NCBI GenBank assembly: GCA_026390575.1
Contig: JAPLFR010000008.1
Coordinates: 310,001-374,000 of the forward strand
Direction: 5' to 3'
DNA: 64,000 nt
Source of the DNA: Ignavibacteriales bacterium
Lineage (GTDB): Bacteria; Bacteroidota; Ignavibacteria; UBA10030
A model generated the notes under the pieces. It saw nothing but the letters and a program-made list of their open reading frames with translations, had not been told where the DNA came from and made no database searches. Numbering within the stretch: position 1 is the first letter of the stretch; each line of letters begins with the position of its first letter. The translations under genes were made by a program, and so were the position numbers. This document shows, in pieces, positions 25,228-33,012 of this stretch.

Positions 25228-26688
25228 TTAATAAACAAGCGTTTGAATGGCATGCGGTAAAATATTAATCTTTGCCTCTGAAGAATCTAAAATGAAATTA
25301 TACGTTATCGGTTTATCACTCACATTCATTATAATAGTTGCCATTGTACCATCTTCATTCATAAACGAAACACTAAGCAGCTGGCTTCTGCTTGAAGCAG
25401 TACTTACTCTTTTTGCATTTGGACGAATAAATTTTGAGAAGTGTCCAATGTAATAATATGAGGGGGTATAAATTAATTGGCCTGTTTTAGTGTCGGCATG
25501 GATAGGTGCAAAACAAAAATTTCCAACGTGATTTGGGCCTCCATTTTCATCTAAAAGAATGTTCCAATCTGTCCATCCCACCGTGCCAACATTAAAATCG
25601 TTTATGATTGACCGCCCATATCTTTCACCATTTGCCCAATCGTAATACTTTTCTGGAGTAAATGACCCATTACATCCTTCGGTAAATAAAATGTTTTTCG
25701 ATGGATATGCTTCATGTACTTTTGCAATATTGCCATACAGAGGATCACTGCCAGTCCATGTCTCGTACCAATGAAATCCAATACCCCATGCATATTTTGA
25801 AGCAACTGAATCGGTAAAAATCGTGCTCGCCCTTTGATTAATTAAATCCCGATTATGATCCCATACAATTATCTTTTTATCGCCTAATCCTTGTTTATTC
25901 ATAATTGGGCCTAAATAGTTCTTTAAAAAATCTCTCTCTTCTTCTGAGGTATAAATGCACGATTCCCATCGTTGAGTAGCCATAGGCTCATTTTGGATGG
26001 TAACACCCCAAACAGGAATTCCTTCTTTTTCGTAAGCTTTAATAAATTTAGTAAAATAATTTGCCCAGGCATTGTAATACTCGGGCAATAATTTACCTCC
26101 GTGCAACATATCATTGTTGTCCTTCATAAATGCAGGAGGACTCCAGGGACTGGCAAATATTACAAGTTTGTTACTTGCAGTTTTCATCGCTTGTTTAATG
26201 AAAGGAATACGAAATGTTTTATCATGATCGATACTAAATGTTTTTAGGTCTTTATCACCATCCTCAACATAAGAATAAGTTTCGCTGCTAAAATCGCAAC
26301 TATTGATCTGCGTACGTGCTAGAGTATAGCCTATCCCCTTAGCTTTATCATAATAAGCATCGATAAGTTCTTGTTTTTTGTCATTAGGTAATTTGGCAAA
26401 TGTCTCGGCACTTGCATCTGTTAATGCTCCTCCGATACCTATGATAGTCTGAAACGTTTTGTGAGGATTCACAAAAACAGAGATATCTGTTTCTAAAGGT
26501 TGTATTGCTTTTGTAAAATCAATTGTATCAGTTACAGTTAATCTTTCATTTGTCCCATAAGATGTAGAATGCACGGTTATATTTTTAACCGCAGATGAAA
26601 ATATTATTTTATCATTTTGTGCTTTTGTATTCTGAGAAAACACAGAACCTGATAAGAACGATAATAAAATTACAAAGTATGTTTTCAT
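25228..26688 (-). CDS. Secreted GH30-family glucosylceramidase-like glycosidase
   Basis: A 486-aa exported glycoside hydrolase of family 30 (clan A TIM barrel plus beta-sandwich). The signal peptide is MKTYFVILLSFLSGSVFSQ. The barrel begins QTIIGIGGALTDASAETFAKL. The acid/base is E234 in VTIQNEP and the nucleophile is E337 in LFTEGC. The C-terminal sandwich (about 400-486) includes SYYYIGHFSKFIRPNAKRV. Family members act on beta-1,6- or beta-1,4-glucans, glucosylceramide or xylan, so the substrate is open; 'glucosylceramidase' is the usual label. It is AT-richer than backbone genes and flanked by repeats, suggesting acquisition from a Bacteroidota-like donor. Confidence 0.92.
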   Translation of the reverse strand: MKTYFVILLSFLSGSVFSQNTKAQNDKIIFSSAVKNITVHSTSYGTNERLTVTDTIDFTKAIQPLETDISVFVNPHKTFQTIIGIGGALTDASAETFAKLPNDKKQELIDAYYDKAKGIGYTLARTQINSCDFSSETYSYVEDGDKDLKTFSIDHDKTFRIPFIKQAMKTASNKLVIFASPWSPPAFMKDNNDMLHGGKLLPEYYNAWANYFTKFIKAYEKEGIPVWGVTIQNEPMATQRWESCIYTSEEERDFLKNYLGPIMNKQGLGDKKIIVWDHNRDLINQRASTIFTDSVASKYAWGIGFHWYETWTGSDPLYGNIAKVHEAYPSKNILFTEGCNGSFTPEKYYDWANGERYGRSIINDFNVGTVGWTDWNILLDENGGPNHVGNFCFAPIHADTKTGQLIYTPSYYYIGHFSKFIRPNAKRVSTASSRSQLLSVSFMNEDGTMATIIMNVSDKPITYNFILDSSEAKINILPHAIQTLVY

Positions 26689-26804
26689 ATTACCCTTTTA
26701 TTTTAAATTAATTAATATTTTCGACCTGTCCAAAATAAAGACTCCGGAAAGTGGTATCTTGCAGTTGAAAGACAACAAGAAAAAACCACACACCGGAGCG
26801 ACAT

Positions 26805-26893
26805 ATGTCAATAAAGGGTACGAACATTTTTTCACAGATAGTATCACATATTGATAAAAATGCATTCAGCAGCAGTGTGCGTAAATATTATCT
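26805..26893 (+). pseudogene. Truncated IS4-type transposase (N-terminus only)
   Basis: Reading from ATG 26805 on the plus strand gives MSIKGTNIFSQIVSHIDKNA followed by FSSSVRKY, which fits the N-terminal DUF4372 domain of IS4-group transposases (FSQ-x-hydrophobic, then VxKY). The frame then leaves the family and stops at about 26945 in unrelated repeat sequence. The upstream GACTCCGGAAAGTGG...CACACCGGAG segment looks like an IS left end. Only the first 5-7% of a transposase remains. Confidence 0.6.
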
Positions 26894-26920
26894 CGGAGCT
26901 TGTCCAAAAAGAAAGAAAAT

Positions 26921-26989
26921 GTCACCCCGAACTTGTTTCGGGGTCTAATTTTTTACAAAAAACAGATGCTGAAACGAGTTCAGCATGAC
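26921..26989. mobile_element. Palindromic dispersed element
   Basis: A 69-nt unit with two hairpins, CCCCGAACTTGTTTCGGGG and ATGCTGAAACGAGTTCAGCAT, that are inverted versions of one module (GTCA-N4-GAACTYGTTTC at each end). Reading through it gives the VTPNLFRG...QMLKRVQHD frame, familiar as a translated dispersed repeat in many bacterial genomes rather than a protein. Confidence 0.65.
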
Positions 26990-27140
26990 AACTCCGGACT
27001 TTTTAGACAGCCTCTGTTGTTTCGGAAGCTCTGCTTCCATCATACTTTTCATGCTCTCCCACAAAATGGGACGGCTATTGGTCGCAGACCCTTCGGATTT
27101 CGTATTTCCAAGGCGTCCATTTTCATGGATGCTTGAGACC

Positions 27141-27173
27141 ACATCTCCGATCGCTTTCAGCGATCGGAGATGT
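27141..27173. repeat. REP-like palindrome, copy 2 (contains the MFS stop codon)
   Basis: ACATCTCCGATCGCT pairs perfectly with AGCGATCGGAGATGT across TTC. The minus-strand TGA stop of the MFS gene (27157-27159) lies in the palindrome, and the last five codons of that gene (YISDR) are encoded by its right arm. Confidence 0.8.
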
Positions 27174-28395
27174 AAGGCTCAAAGTAATCCAGGTCTTTAC
27201 CGAAGGTTTCCTCAAGCTGAGACAGCGCAATGAAAGCGATCAGAATTGTAACAGCGCCAATCAGTGCGGCACTGGATACATCACCGAGAGGTGTCTTGAG
27301 AATTTTAAAAGCAAGAGTAAGAACAACGGTAAGACCGCGCACAAAATTCGGTGCAGTAACAGCAACGGTGGCGCGCAGATTTGTGCCGAACTGCTCGGCT
27401 GCCACAGTCACAAATACCGCCCAATAGCCCGAAGACCAACCGATGAGAAAACAAAAACAATAAAACATAATAAGAGATCTCCCGCCGAGAGTGAAGTAAC
27501 CAATGGTAAAAACGGCAGTGAGCATCATAAACACGGCGATGATTTTTTTTCTGCTTCTGAACATCTGGCTCAGAAATCCATTTGTGAGATCACCGAATGT
27601 GAGGGCAAGATAATAGAGAAGAATTGCCGTCCCGGCCTTTGGAACCTCCGAAAGGCCAAGCGCCAAGCCGATCTCGGGGGAAAACGTGATTAGTATGCCG
27701 ATTGCATACCAGATCGGCATGGCAACCAGAATCAGGAAAACGTATTTCTTAAATCTTCCGATGTTCGTGAATAAAAGAAGAAAATTTCCGCGTGAGATCG
27801 ACAATTTGCGCGATTTCTCGAACATCAATGATTCACGCACTCCAAGACGCAGCAGGAGTAGCAATAATCCGAGACCTCCGCCAATGAAATATGCCGTTCG
27901 CCAGGGAAATGCATTTCCAACTAATGATGCGGCAACCACACCCAATACACCGACAGCAGCGACGATCATTGTTCCATATCCGCGATTTTCCTTCGACATC
28001 AGTTCGGAAACCAAAGTAACTCCGGCGCCTAACTCTCCTGCCAGACCGAACCCGGCGATAAACCTGCACGCTGCGTAGACCGGAACGTTTTGGGCAAATC
28101 CATTGAGAAGTGTTGCGAATGAATAGAAAATAATTGATCCAAAAAGAACAGACCGTCGGCCGTGAATATCGCCCAGGATGCCCCACACGATGCCGCCGAT
28201 GAGCATGCCGAACAGCTGAGCATTCAATAAATCGATACCAACACTCAGGATTTGTTCGCCCGACAAACCGAGTCCGAGCAGGCTCTCGTTGCGGACAATG
28301 TTATAGAGAAGCAGATCGTATGCATCGACAAAGAAACCCAGCGCCGCCGCGATAATTGCAAGAACAATGATTGTCCGCTGCGGTTTTATTTCCAT
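27157..28395 (-). CDS. MFS transporter (metabolite:H+ symporter type)
   Basis: A 412-aa 12-helix major facilitator. The loop 2-3 signature is GDIHGRRSVLFGS, and RFIAGFGLAGELGAG is the helix 4 arginine motif of the sugar/organic-acid:H+ symporter group (TC 2.A.1.6/2.A.1.15-like). The second half has the matching loop MFRSRKKIIAV. Substrate is unknown; organic or aromatic acids are plausible for this group. ATG at 28395 follows a GAGAGG sequence. The C-terminus runs into the REP-like unit, so the native end may have been replaced. No operon partner is evident. Confidence 0.85.
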   Translation of the reverse strand: MEIKPQRTIIVLAIIAAALGFFVDAYDLLLYNIVRNESLLGLGLSGEQILSVGIDLLNAQLFGMLIGGIVWGILGDIHGRRSVLFGSIIFYSFATLLNGFAQNVPVYAACRFIAGFGLAGELGAGVTLVSELMSKENRGYGTMIVAAVGVLGVVAASLVGNAFPWRTAYFIGGGLGLLLLLLRLGVRESLMFEKSRKLSISRGNFLLLFTNIGRFKKYVFLILVAMPIWYAIGILITFSPEIGLALGLSEVPKAGTAILLYYLALTFGDLTNGFLSQMFRSRKKIIAVFMMLTAVFTIGYFTLGGRSLIMFYCFCFLIGWSSGYWAVFVTVAAEQFGTNLRATVAVTAPNFVRGLTVVLTLAFKILKTPLGDVSSAALIGAVTILIAFIALSQLEETFGKDLDYFEPYISDR

Positions 28396-28769
28396 CCTCT
28401 CATCCTGTCCAATATTTTCATAGTATTAATCACCTCGCTCCACAACTCTTTTACCCGCCGTCTTATAGGCGGAGAGTTTGGGAACGAGAGGAATCGATTT
28501 TATTTCGGCTGGCAAAACATTTCAATGTAGAATCCGGTCACCGACCGGATCGTTTGCCCACGAACGTCCGATGTGATCATCGGACTCTACGCTTTCTCTC
28601 TTCATATCAGCTAATCTCTTAAGTTGGTTGGGAGTTATACTCCCGATCCTAGGTCGGTTCGGGAGAACATTAAAAGAATTTGTTACCCCGCAAAGCGGGG
28701 TATTAATAATAGGCCTTCGGCTCTCACAACTAGGCTCCCTCATAACTTGAACGCTGGTAGGGACGTGAA
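28396..28769. other. Intergenic palindrome mosaic
   Basis: No gene. It contains a short inverted-repeat element (28434-28488), a CCGGTCACCGACCGG unit followed by TCCGATG-TGATC-ATCGGA (28532-28592) as at 19518-19572, GGGAG-TTATA-CTCCC (about 28629), and TACCCCGC-AAA-GCGGGGTA (28682-28705). Confidence 0.75.
28434..28488. mobile_element. MITE-like inverted-repeat element, copy 3 (degenerate)
   Basis: Starts CTCGCTC and ends GAGTTTGGGAACGAG as in copies 1 and 2, but the interior is replaced by a CCGCC...GGCGG hairpin and the left-end hairpin is lost. A deletion derivative. Confidence 0.55.
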
Positions 28770-29633
28770 TTACGAACAAACTTTTTTCTCCAAACCGGCA
28801 TATTGTTCCTTAAGTAATTTGGTCTTTTGCCCGACTTTCCCGCTGCCGATCACCAGGCTGTTAATCCTTATAATTGGAAGCACTTTTTTGTACGTGCTGG
28901 TGATGAATGCCTCGTCGGCCGTTCTCAATTCGCTTACGTTCACAGTGCGTTCTTCCACTTTCATGAACTTTTTGGCCAATCCAATGACTTTGCCGCGCAC
29001 GATGCCCAGTAAGACATCTTCTTTTGGCGTGATTAATCTATCACCTTTCACGATGAAGAAATTCGAGGTGGTGGCCTCGAGCACATTGCCTTCAAATGTA
29101 TAAAGGATCTCCGCCGCCCCCTCCCGCCGCCGCAGCGGTTGAATATTCACCGCCGTTATGTAATCATTATTTTTTGCCGCAGATATTTCTCTCTGGTGTT
29201 CATACGTGATAAGCTTAACGCCTTTGAGATATTCTTTTTCCTTTTGAACAATCCTTTTTTGGGCGAGTATATATAAATTGGCGGAACGCACATCGTAATC
29301 CAGGCCTCCCACGAGTTTTCCCCCTGTGAGCACCAGTTTAATGCGTGCAGAGTCGTAGTGATTTTTCCGCAGGAGTTTATAGATCATCGCTTCAATTCTG
29401 CGCTTTGAACCCGGTATTGTAAGATGCATGATCCGTGCAGACCGTTCAAATCTCTCATAATGCTCGTCGAAAAATATGATCCTGCCGTTCATCGCCGCGA
29501 TGGAATCGAAGATTGCATAGCCGCGCAAAATGCCGATGTCCGTAATTGAAATTTTTGCTTCTGCGGTTGGTACTATATTACCGTTGAGGCAGCAATACTC
29601 TACTGAGTTATTTGAATTTCTTTTATTCATCAT
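28770..29633 (-). CDS. Class IV PLP aminotransferase (branched-chain or D-amino-acid type)
   Basis: A 287-aa fold-type IV aminotransferase. The N-terminal domain has the entry ISITDIGILRGYAIFDSI and the phosphate-loop region HYERFERSARIM. The PLP lysine is in the ISAAKNNDYITAV block (about K154). The C-terminal part has LEATTSNFFIVKGDRLITP, ILLGI-type turn LLGIVRGKVIGLA and DEAFITSTYKKVLPI. These occur in branched-chain aminotransferase, D-alanine aminotransferase and 4-amino-4-deoxychorismate lyase; specificity cannot be chosen from sequence alone. ATG at 29633 overlaps the histidine kinase stop by 4 nt, so translation is coupled to it, an unusual pairing. Confidence 0.85.
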   Translation of the reverse strand: MMNKRNSNNSVEYCCLNGNIVPTAEAKISITDIGILRGYAIFDSIAAMNGRIIFFDEHYERFERSARIMHLTIPGSKRRIEAMIYKLLRKNHYDSARIKLVLTGGKLVGGLDYDVRSANLYILAQKRIVQKEKEYLKGVKLITYEHQREISAAKNNDYITAVNIQPLRRREGAAEILYTFEGNVLEATTSNFFIVKGDRLITPKEDVLLGIVRGKVIGLAKKFMKVEERTVNVSELRTADEAFITSTYKKVLPIIRINSLVIGSGKVGQKTKLLKEQYAGLEKKVCS

Positions 29634-32398
29634 CTATTCAACACTTCCCGTATTTTTTTTGCAAGAAGAATTTGTGTGAAGGGCTTTTGTAAGAATTCTA
29701 CGCCTTCTTCCAACACTCCACGATGAGCCACAATATCCGCTGGATACCCGGACATAAACAATACTTTTATGGCTGGATACTTCACTTCGATTCTCTCCTT
29801 TAATTCTTTGCCGTTCATTCCCGGCATGACAACATCGGTAATCAATAAGTCAATTTTATCTCCGTACTTTTCACAGAGGGCGAGCGCATCGGACGGAGAG
29901 TGCGCGCTCAGCACTTTATACCCATACTTTTTAAGAGCAATTTTGGCAAGGTTGAGTAATTCTGCTTCATCTTCAACAATCAGCACTGTTTCTTTTCCAG
30001 TCAACGGGATTTTCTGCGGCTGTTCGTTTGAAGTTTCTGCTGCACCTTGATATCTCGGAAAATAAATTTTGAAGGTTGTCCCCTGGTCTGGCTCGCTGTA
30101 CGCATTGATGAATCCGTTATTCTGTTTGACAATGCCAAAGATGGTGGAAAGTCCCAGACCGGTTCCTTTCCCCTTCGGTTTGGTTGTGAAAAACGGCTCA
30201 AAGATGCGGTTGAGGTTTTCTTTATTCATTCCCTTTCCTGTGTCGGAAAATATCAATTGCACATATTCTCCGGCCGGAATTTTCTTCGATCCATATCCGA
30301 GCGTTTCTTCAATTCGGACATTGACTGTTTCGATTCTCACAGAACCGGTATTCTCGATGGCATCCCGTGCATTCGTTGCGAGGTTGGTCAGAATTTGAGT
30401 AAGCTGTACGGGATCAATTTTAATATCCCATAACCCTTTTTTGGGCACTATGTTCAGAGCGATATCCTCGCCGATCAATCGCCCGAGCATTTTTTGAAGC
30501 GGGACCAATTCCTGATTTAAGTTTAACGGCACGGGCGCGATGATCTGTTTTCTGGCAAATGCGAGCAGCTGCCTGGTAAGATCTGCTGATCGTTCTGCAG
30601 TACTTATGATCGCTTTGATTTTTTGCTGCGATGGATCCGTCGGCGGCAATTCCTCCTCCAGCATGGATCCATACAAGAGAATAATTTCGATCATATTGTT
30701 GAAATCATGCGCCACGCCGCCGGCGAGCTGGCCGATGGCATCCATCTTTTGCGCCTGTAACAATTGCTCCTGCAGATTTCGACGATCTGTCTGATCGTTA
30801 AAGACGAGCACCACACCGGTTGTTTCCCCTTTGGATTTTCGTATTGGTGCACCGCTGTCCGCGATAGGACGGCGTGTACCGTCCCGTGCCACCAAGACTG
30901 TATGGTTTGCCAATCCTACAATAATTCCTTTTTTCAGCACGGAACCAACAGGATTCACCGCGGGCGCATTCGTCTGTTCATTAAAGATCTTAAATATTTC
31001 ATCGATATTTTTTCCATATGCATCGGCTTCATCCCATCCGGTCAATAACTCAGCGACATTATTCATTTGCTGAATATTACCGTTCGTATCAGTTGTAATA
31101 ACGCCATCACCGATGCTATACAGTGTAGTACGGAACCGTTCTTCGCTTTCCCGCACCGCTTCCTCGGCACGTTTGCGCTCGGTGATATCACGCGCAACAC
31201 CTACCATTGCGATGATCTTCCCACTATCATCTTTCACAGCTGATGTCCAAAGCTCAATCGGAAACTCACTGCCGTCTTTCCGAAGGTTGAAGAGCTCGCC
31301 GCTCCAGCTTCCCTTAGACGTTATCGACTGGATTCGACTTCCTATCTCCAATGAAGTTTTTGCCGAACGGAGGATCGAAATCGGCTTGCCAAGCATCTCT
31401 TCACGAGTATATCCGTATGTCTTCAGGAATGCTTCGTTTATGAAAATGATCCTGTCTTCAAGATCGGTAATCGAAACACAATCCTGAATCGACGCTATTG
31501 TTTGAGCAAGCAATCTAATCTCTTGTTCCGCTTTCTTGCGTGCCGTAATATCCCGAAAACTCCAGACCCGGCCGACCGGAATGCCGTCGACTCTTTGTGC
31601 TCGAGAGTAACGCTCGAAGATTCTTCCATCCTTGAATTCCAGCACGTCGAAGCTGTTTTCATCCGGATGGTCATAGAGCTCCCTTACCTTCGAGATGAAG
31701 GATTTAGGATCTTTTAATTCTCCCATGACATGGTTTAATACGAGATCGTCATTTCTGCTTGCAACAACATCGGCTGGAATTCTCCACATCTTTGTAAACC
31801 GCTTATTGTAGCTTGAAATCTTTCCTGATCTATCAACGACAAGAATTCCGTCAGCCGTGGATTCCAGCGTCGCCTGCAGAAGTGAGACCGACTCCTTCAG
31901 TGCCTCTTCCATCATCTTGCGCTCGGTGATGTCACGGCTGATGCCCACCAGACCAATGATCTTCTTTTGTGGATCACGCAAGGGCACCTTGGTCGCCAAA
32001 AGCCAACCCGTCTTATTCGACGAAAAAACTGTCGGCTCCTCGCGGTTAATCAATGCTTCGCCCGACCGGATCACGTTTTGGTCATCAGCCAAATAGCGAG
32101 ACGCAAATTCCGGCGGACGAAAATCAAAATCAGTTTTGCCCCTGACCTCTTCCTGTGATTTGGCGCCAAGAGAGCGTATGTGCGCAAAGTTGTTCAGCAA
32201 GAATCGGCTCTTTGTGTCCTTAACGTAGATACGATCCGGCAGACTGTTAATAAGCGTATTCAATAGGTTGTGCTCTGATGCTAGCGCCTCTTCTGTTGGT
32301 GTTTTCTTGAGTTCAGGAGACGGGTTTCTTTTAACTTGTCTGCGAAGAGATCTCAACTCACGAATCAAATCTGATTTAGTTCGGTTCTCGTCTTTCAT
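29630..32398 (-). CDS. Soluble hybrid multi-PAS histidine kinase
   Basis: A 922-aa cytoplasmic sensor kinase without membrane segments. The order is a basic coiled start (1-40), PAS1 (about 45-165, SLPDRIYVKD), PAS2 (170-290, ESTADGILVVD), PAS3 (295-415, IQDCVSITDLEDRIIFINEA), PAS4 (425-545, SIGDGVITTD), HisKA with the phospho-acceptor in GGVAHDFNNMI, a HATPase (N box NLATNARDAIEN, G boxes DTGKGM and GKGTGLGLST), and a receiver (800-920) with IVEDE, phospho-acceptor Asp in LLITDVVMPGMNG and the lysine in LQKPF. No DNA-binding output domain is present. It is translationally coupled to the downstream aminotransferase. The stimulus is unknown. Confidence 0.93.
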   Translation of the reverse strand: MKDENRTKSDLIRELRSLRRQVKRNPSPELKKTPTEEALASEHNLLNTLINSLPDRIYVKDTKSRFLLNNFAHIRSLGAKSQEEVRGKTDFDFRPPEFASRYLADDQNVIRSGEALINREEPTVFSSNKTGWLLATKVPLRDPQKKIIGLVGISRDITERKMMEEALKESVSLLQATLESTADGILVVDRSGKISSYNKRFTKMWRIPADVVASRNDDLVLNHVMGELKDPKSFISKVRELYDHPDENSFDVLEFKDGRIFERYSRAQRVDGIPVGRVWSFRDITARKKAEQEIRLLAQTIASIQDCVSITDLEDRIIFINEAFLKTYGYTREEMLGKPISILRSAKTSLEIGSRIQSITSKGSWSGELFNLRKDGSEFPIELWTSAVKDDSGKIIAMVGVARDITERKRAEEAVRESEERFRTTLYSIGDGVITTDTNGNIQQMNNVAELLTGWDEADAYGKNIDEIFKIFNEQTNAPAVNPVGSVLKKGIIVGLANHTVLVARDGTRRPIADSGAPIRKSKGETTGVVLVFNDQTDRRNLQEQLLQAQKMDAIGQLAGGVAHDFNNMIEIILLYGSMLEEELPPTDPSQQKIKAIISTAERSADLTRQLLAFARKQIIAPVPLNLNQELVPLQKMLGRLIGEDIALNIVPKKGLWDIKIDPVQLTQILTNLATNARDAIENTGSVRIETVNVRIEETLGYGSKKIPAGEYVQLIFSDTGKGMNKENLNRIFEPFFTTKPKGKGTGLGLSTIFGIVKQNNGFINAYSEPDQGTTFKIYFPRYQGAAETSNEQPQKIPLTGKETVLIVEDEAELLNLAKIALKKYGYKVLSAHSPSDALALCEKYGDKIDLLITDVVMPGMNGKELKERIEVKYPAIKVLFMSGYPADIVAHRGVLEEGVEFLQKPFTQILLAKKIREVLNR

Positions 32399-33012
32399 AA
32401 AGTTATTCCTTTTAACAAACAGACGTCAACTCTTTTCGGATGCTTATCGTACTGTATGAATAATGATACAGGCTGGTTAAGATTATATAGAAGATCAAAT
32501 CCTGCAAATCAGAAACATCGCTGTCCGGCATTGTATAATGCCCTTTCGCTAGGATGTTGGCTGGCAAACGATTTCTACACTGCAAAAAATAAAGGCAGGA
32601 TATTCTCCGCCCCAACGTGCTTCTTGCACTGAGAATAGTAAAATGTAGGCAACAGCAAACCGAAATACAACAAAAATCCCCGCAGGAGGCCTGATACTAT
32701 CATCCCGCATAGTGGGGTGTCTTTTCAAAATAAAGGACGGCTGACACAGTGCCAGATGCCGGGGATAAGGAAAGTTTTTGCTTGAGATCACCTCTCCGAC
32801 CGCTTTCAGCGATCGGACAAGTAAGCCCAGTAAATGAATCCACGACTTTGAAGTGGAAGAATACGCAAGTTACTTTCATTGTGATAAAATATTTATTATA
32901 CTCCACAACAGAAATTCTATCACTATGAAGGTGAATCCTTTTTGATTATCAGGTTCCTGCTTATGACACTGCCGAATATTAATGTCATTCTTAAAACTTG
33001 GAGGGAGGAAGC
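32399..33012. other. Divergent intergenic region with REP-like repeat
   Basis: This is the divergent spacer between the kinase (minus) and the DUF2339 gene (plus), so both promoters should lie here. No gene is supported; frames crossing it are repeat-derived. It holds a CCCCGC...GTGGGG inverted pair near 32677-32717 and the third REP-like unit at 32790-32822. The last 15 nt are the GGAGGGAGGAAGC ribosome binding site for the plus-strand gene. Confidence 0.65.
32790..32822. repeat. REP-like palindrome, copy 3
   Basis: ACCTCTCCGACCGCT followed by TTC and AGCGATCGGACAAGT. The right arm is diverged at its outer end. The left flank CCGGGGATAAGGAAAG leading to CTTGAGATC closely matches copy 1, so the conserved unit is about 65-75 nt, larger than the palindrome. 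Confidence 0.75.

Larger units (their letters stand above)
26689..27156. other. Intergenic region with IS remnant and palindromic element
   Basis: No intact gene. From left to right it has the GH30 leader, an IS left end with a truncated transposase (about 26738-26893), a palindromic element (26921-26989), then small palindromes including GGAAGC-TCT-GCTTCC (about 27027) and GCGTCCATTTTCATGGATGC (about 27113-27132). The MFS gene stop lies immediately beyond, inside a REP-like unit. Confidence 0.7.

Noticed and set aside
26900-27136. 78-aa plus-strand frame containing VTPNLFRG and QMLKRVQHD
   Set aside because: This is the translated palindromic element at 26921-26989, seen as a dispersed repeat, not a gene.
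32549-32791. 80-aa minus-strand frame upstream of the DUF2339 gene
   Set aside because: It crosses a REP-like flank and inverted repeats and has no protein-like features.
18913-33012. Prophage or genomic island with attachment site
   Set aside because: No integrase, phage structural genes or att-like duplication at a tRNA was found, although the stretch is accessory in content.
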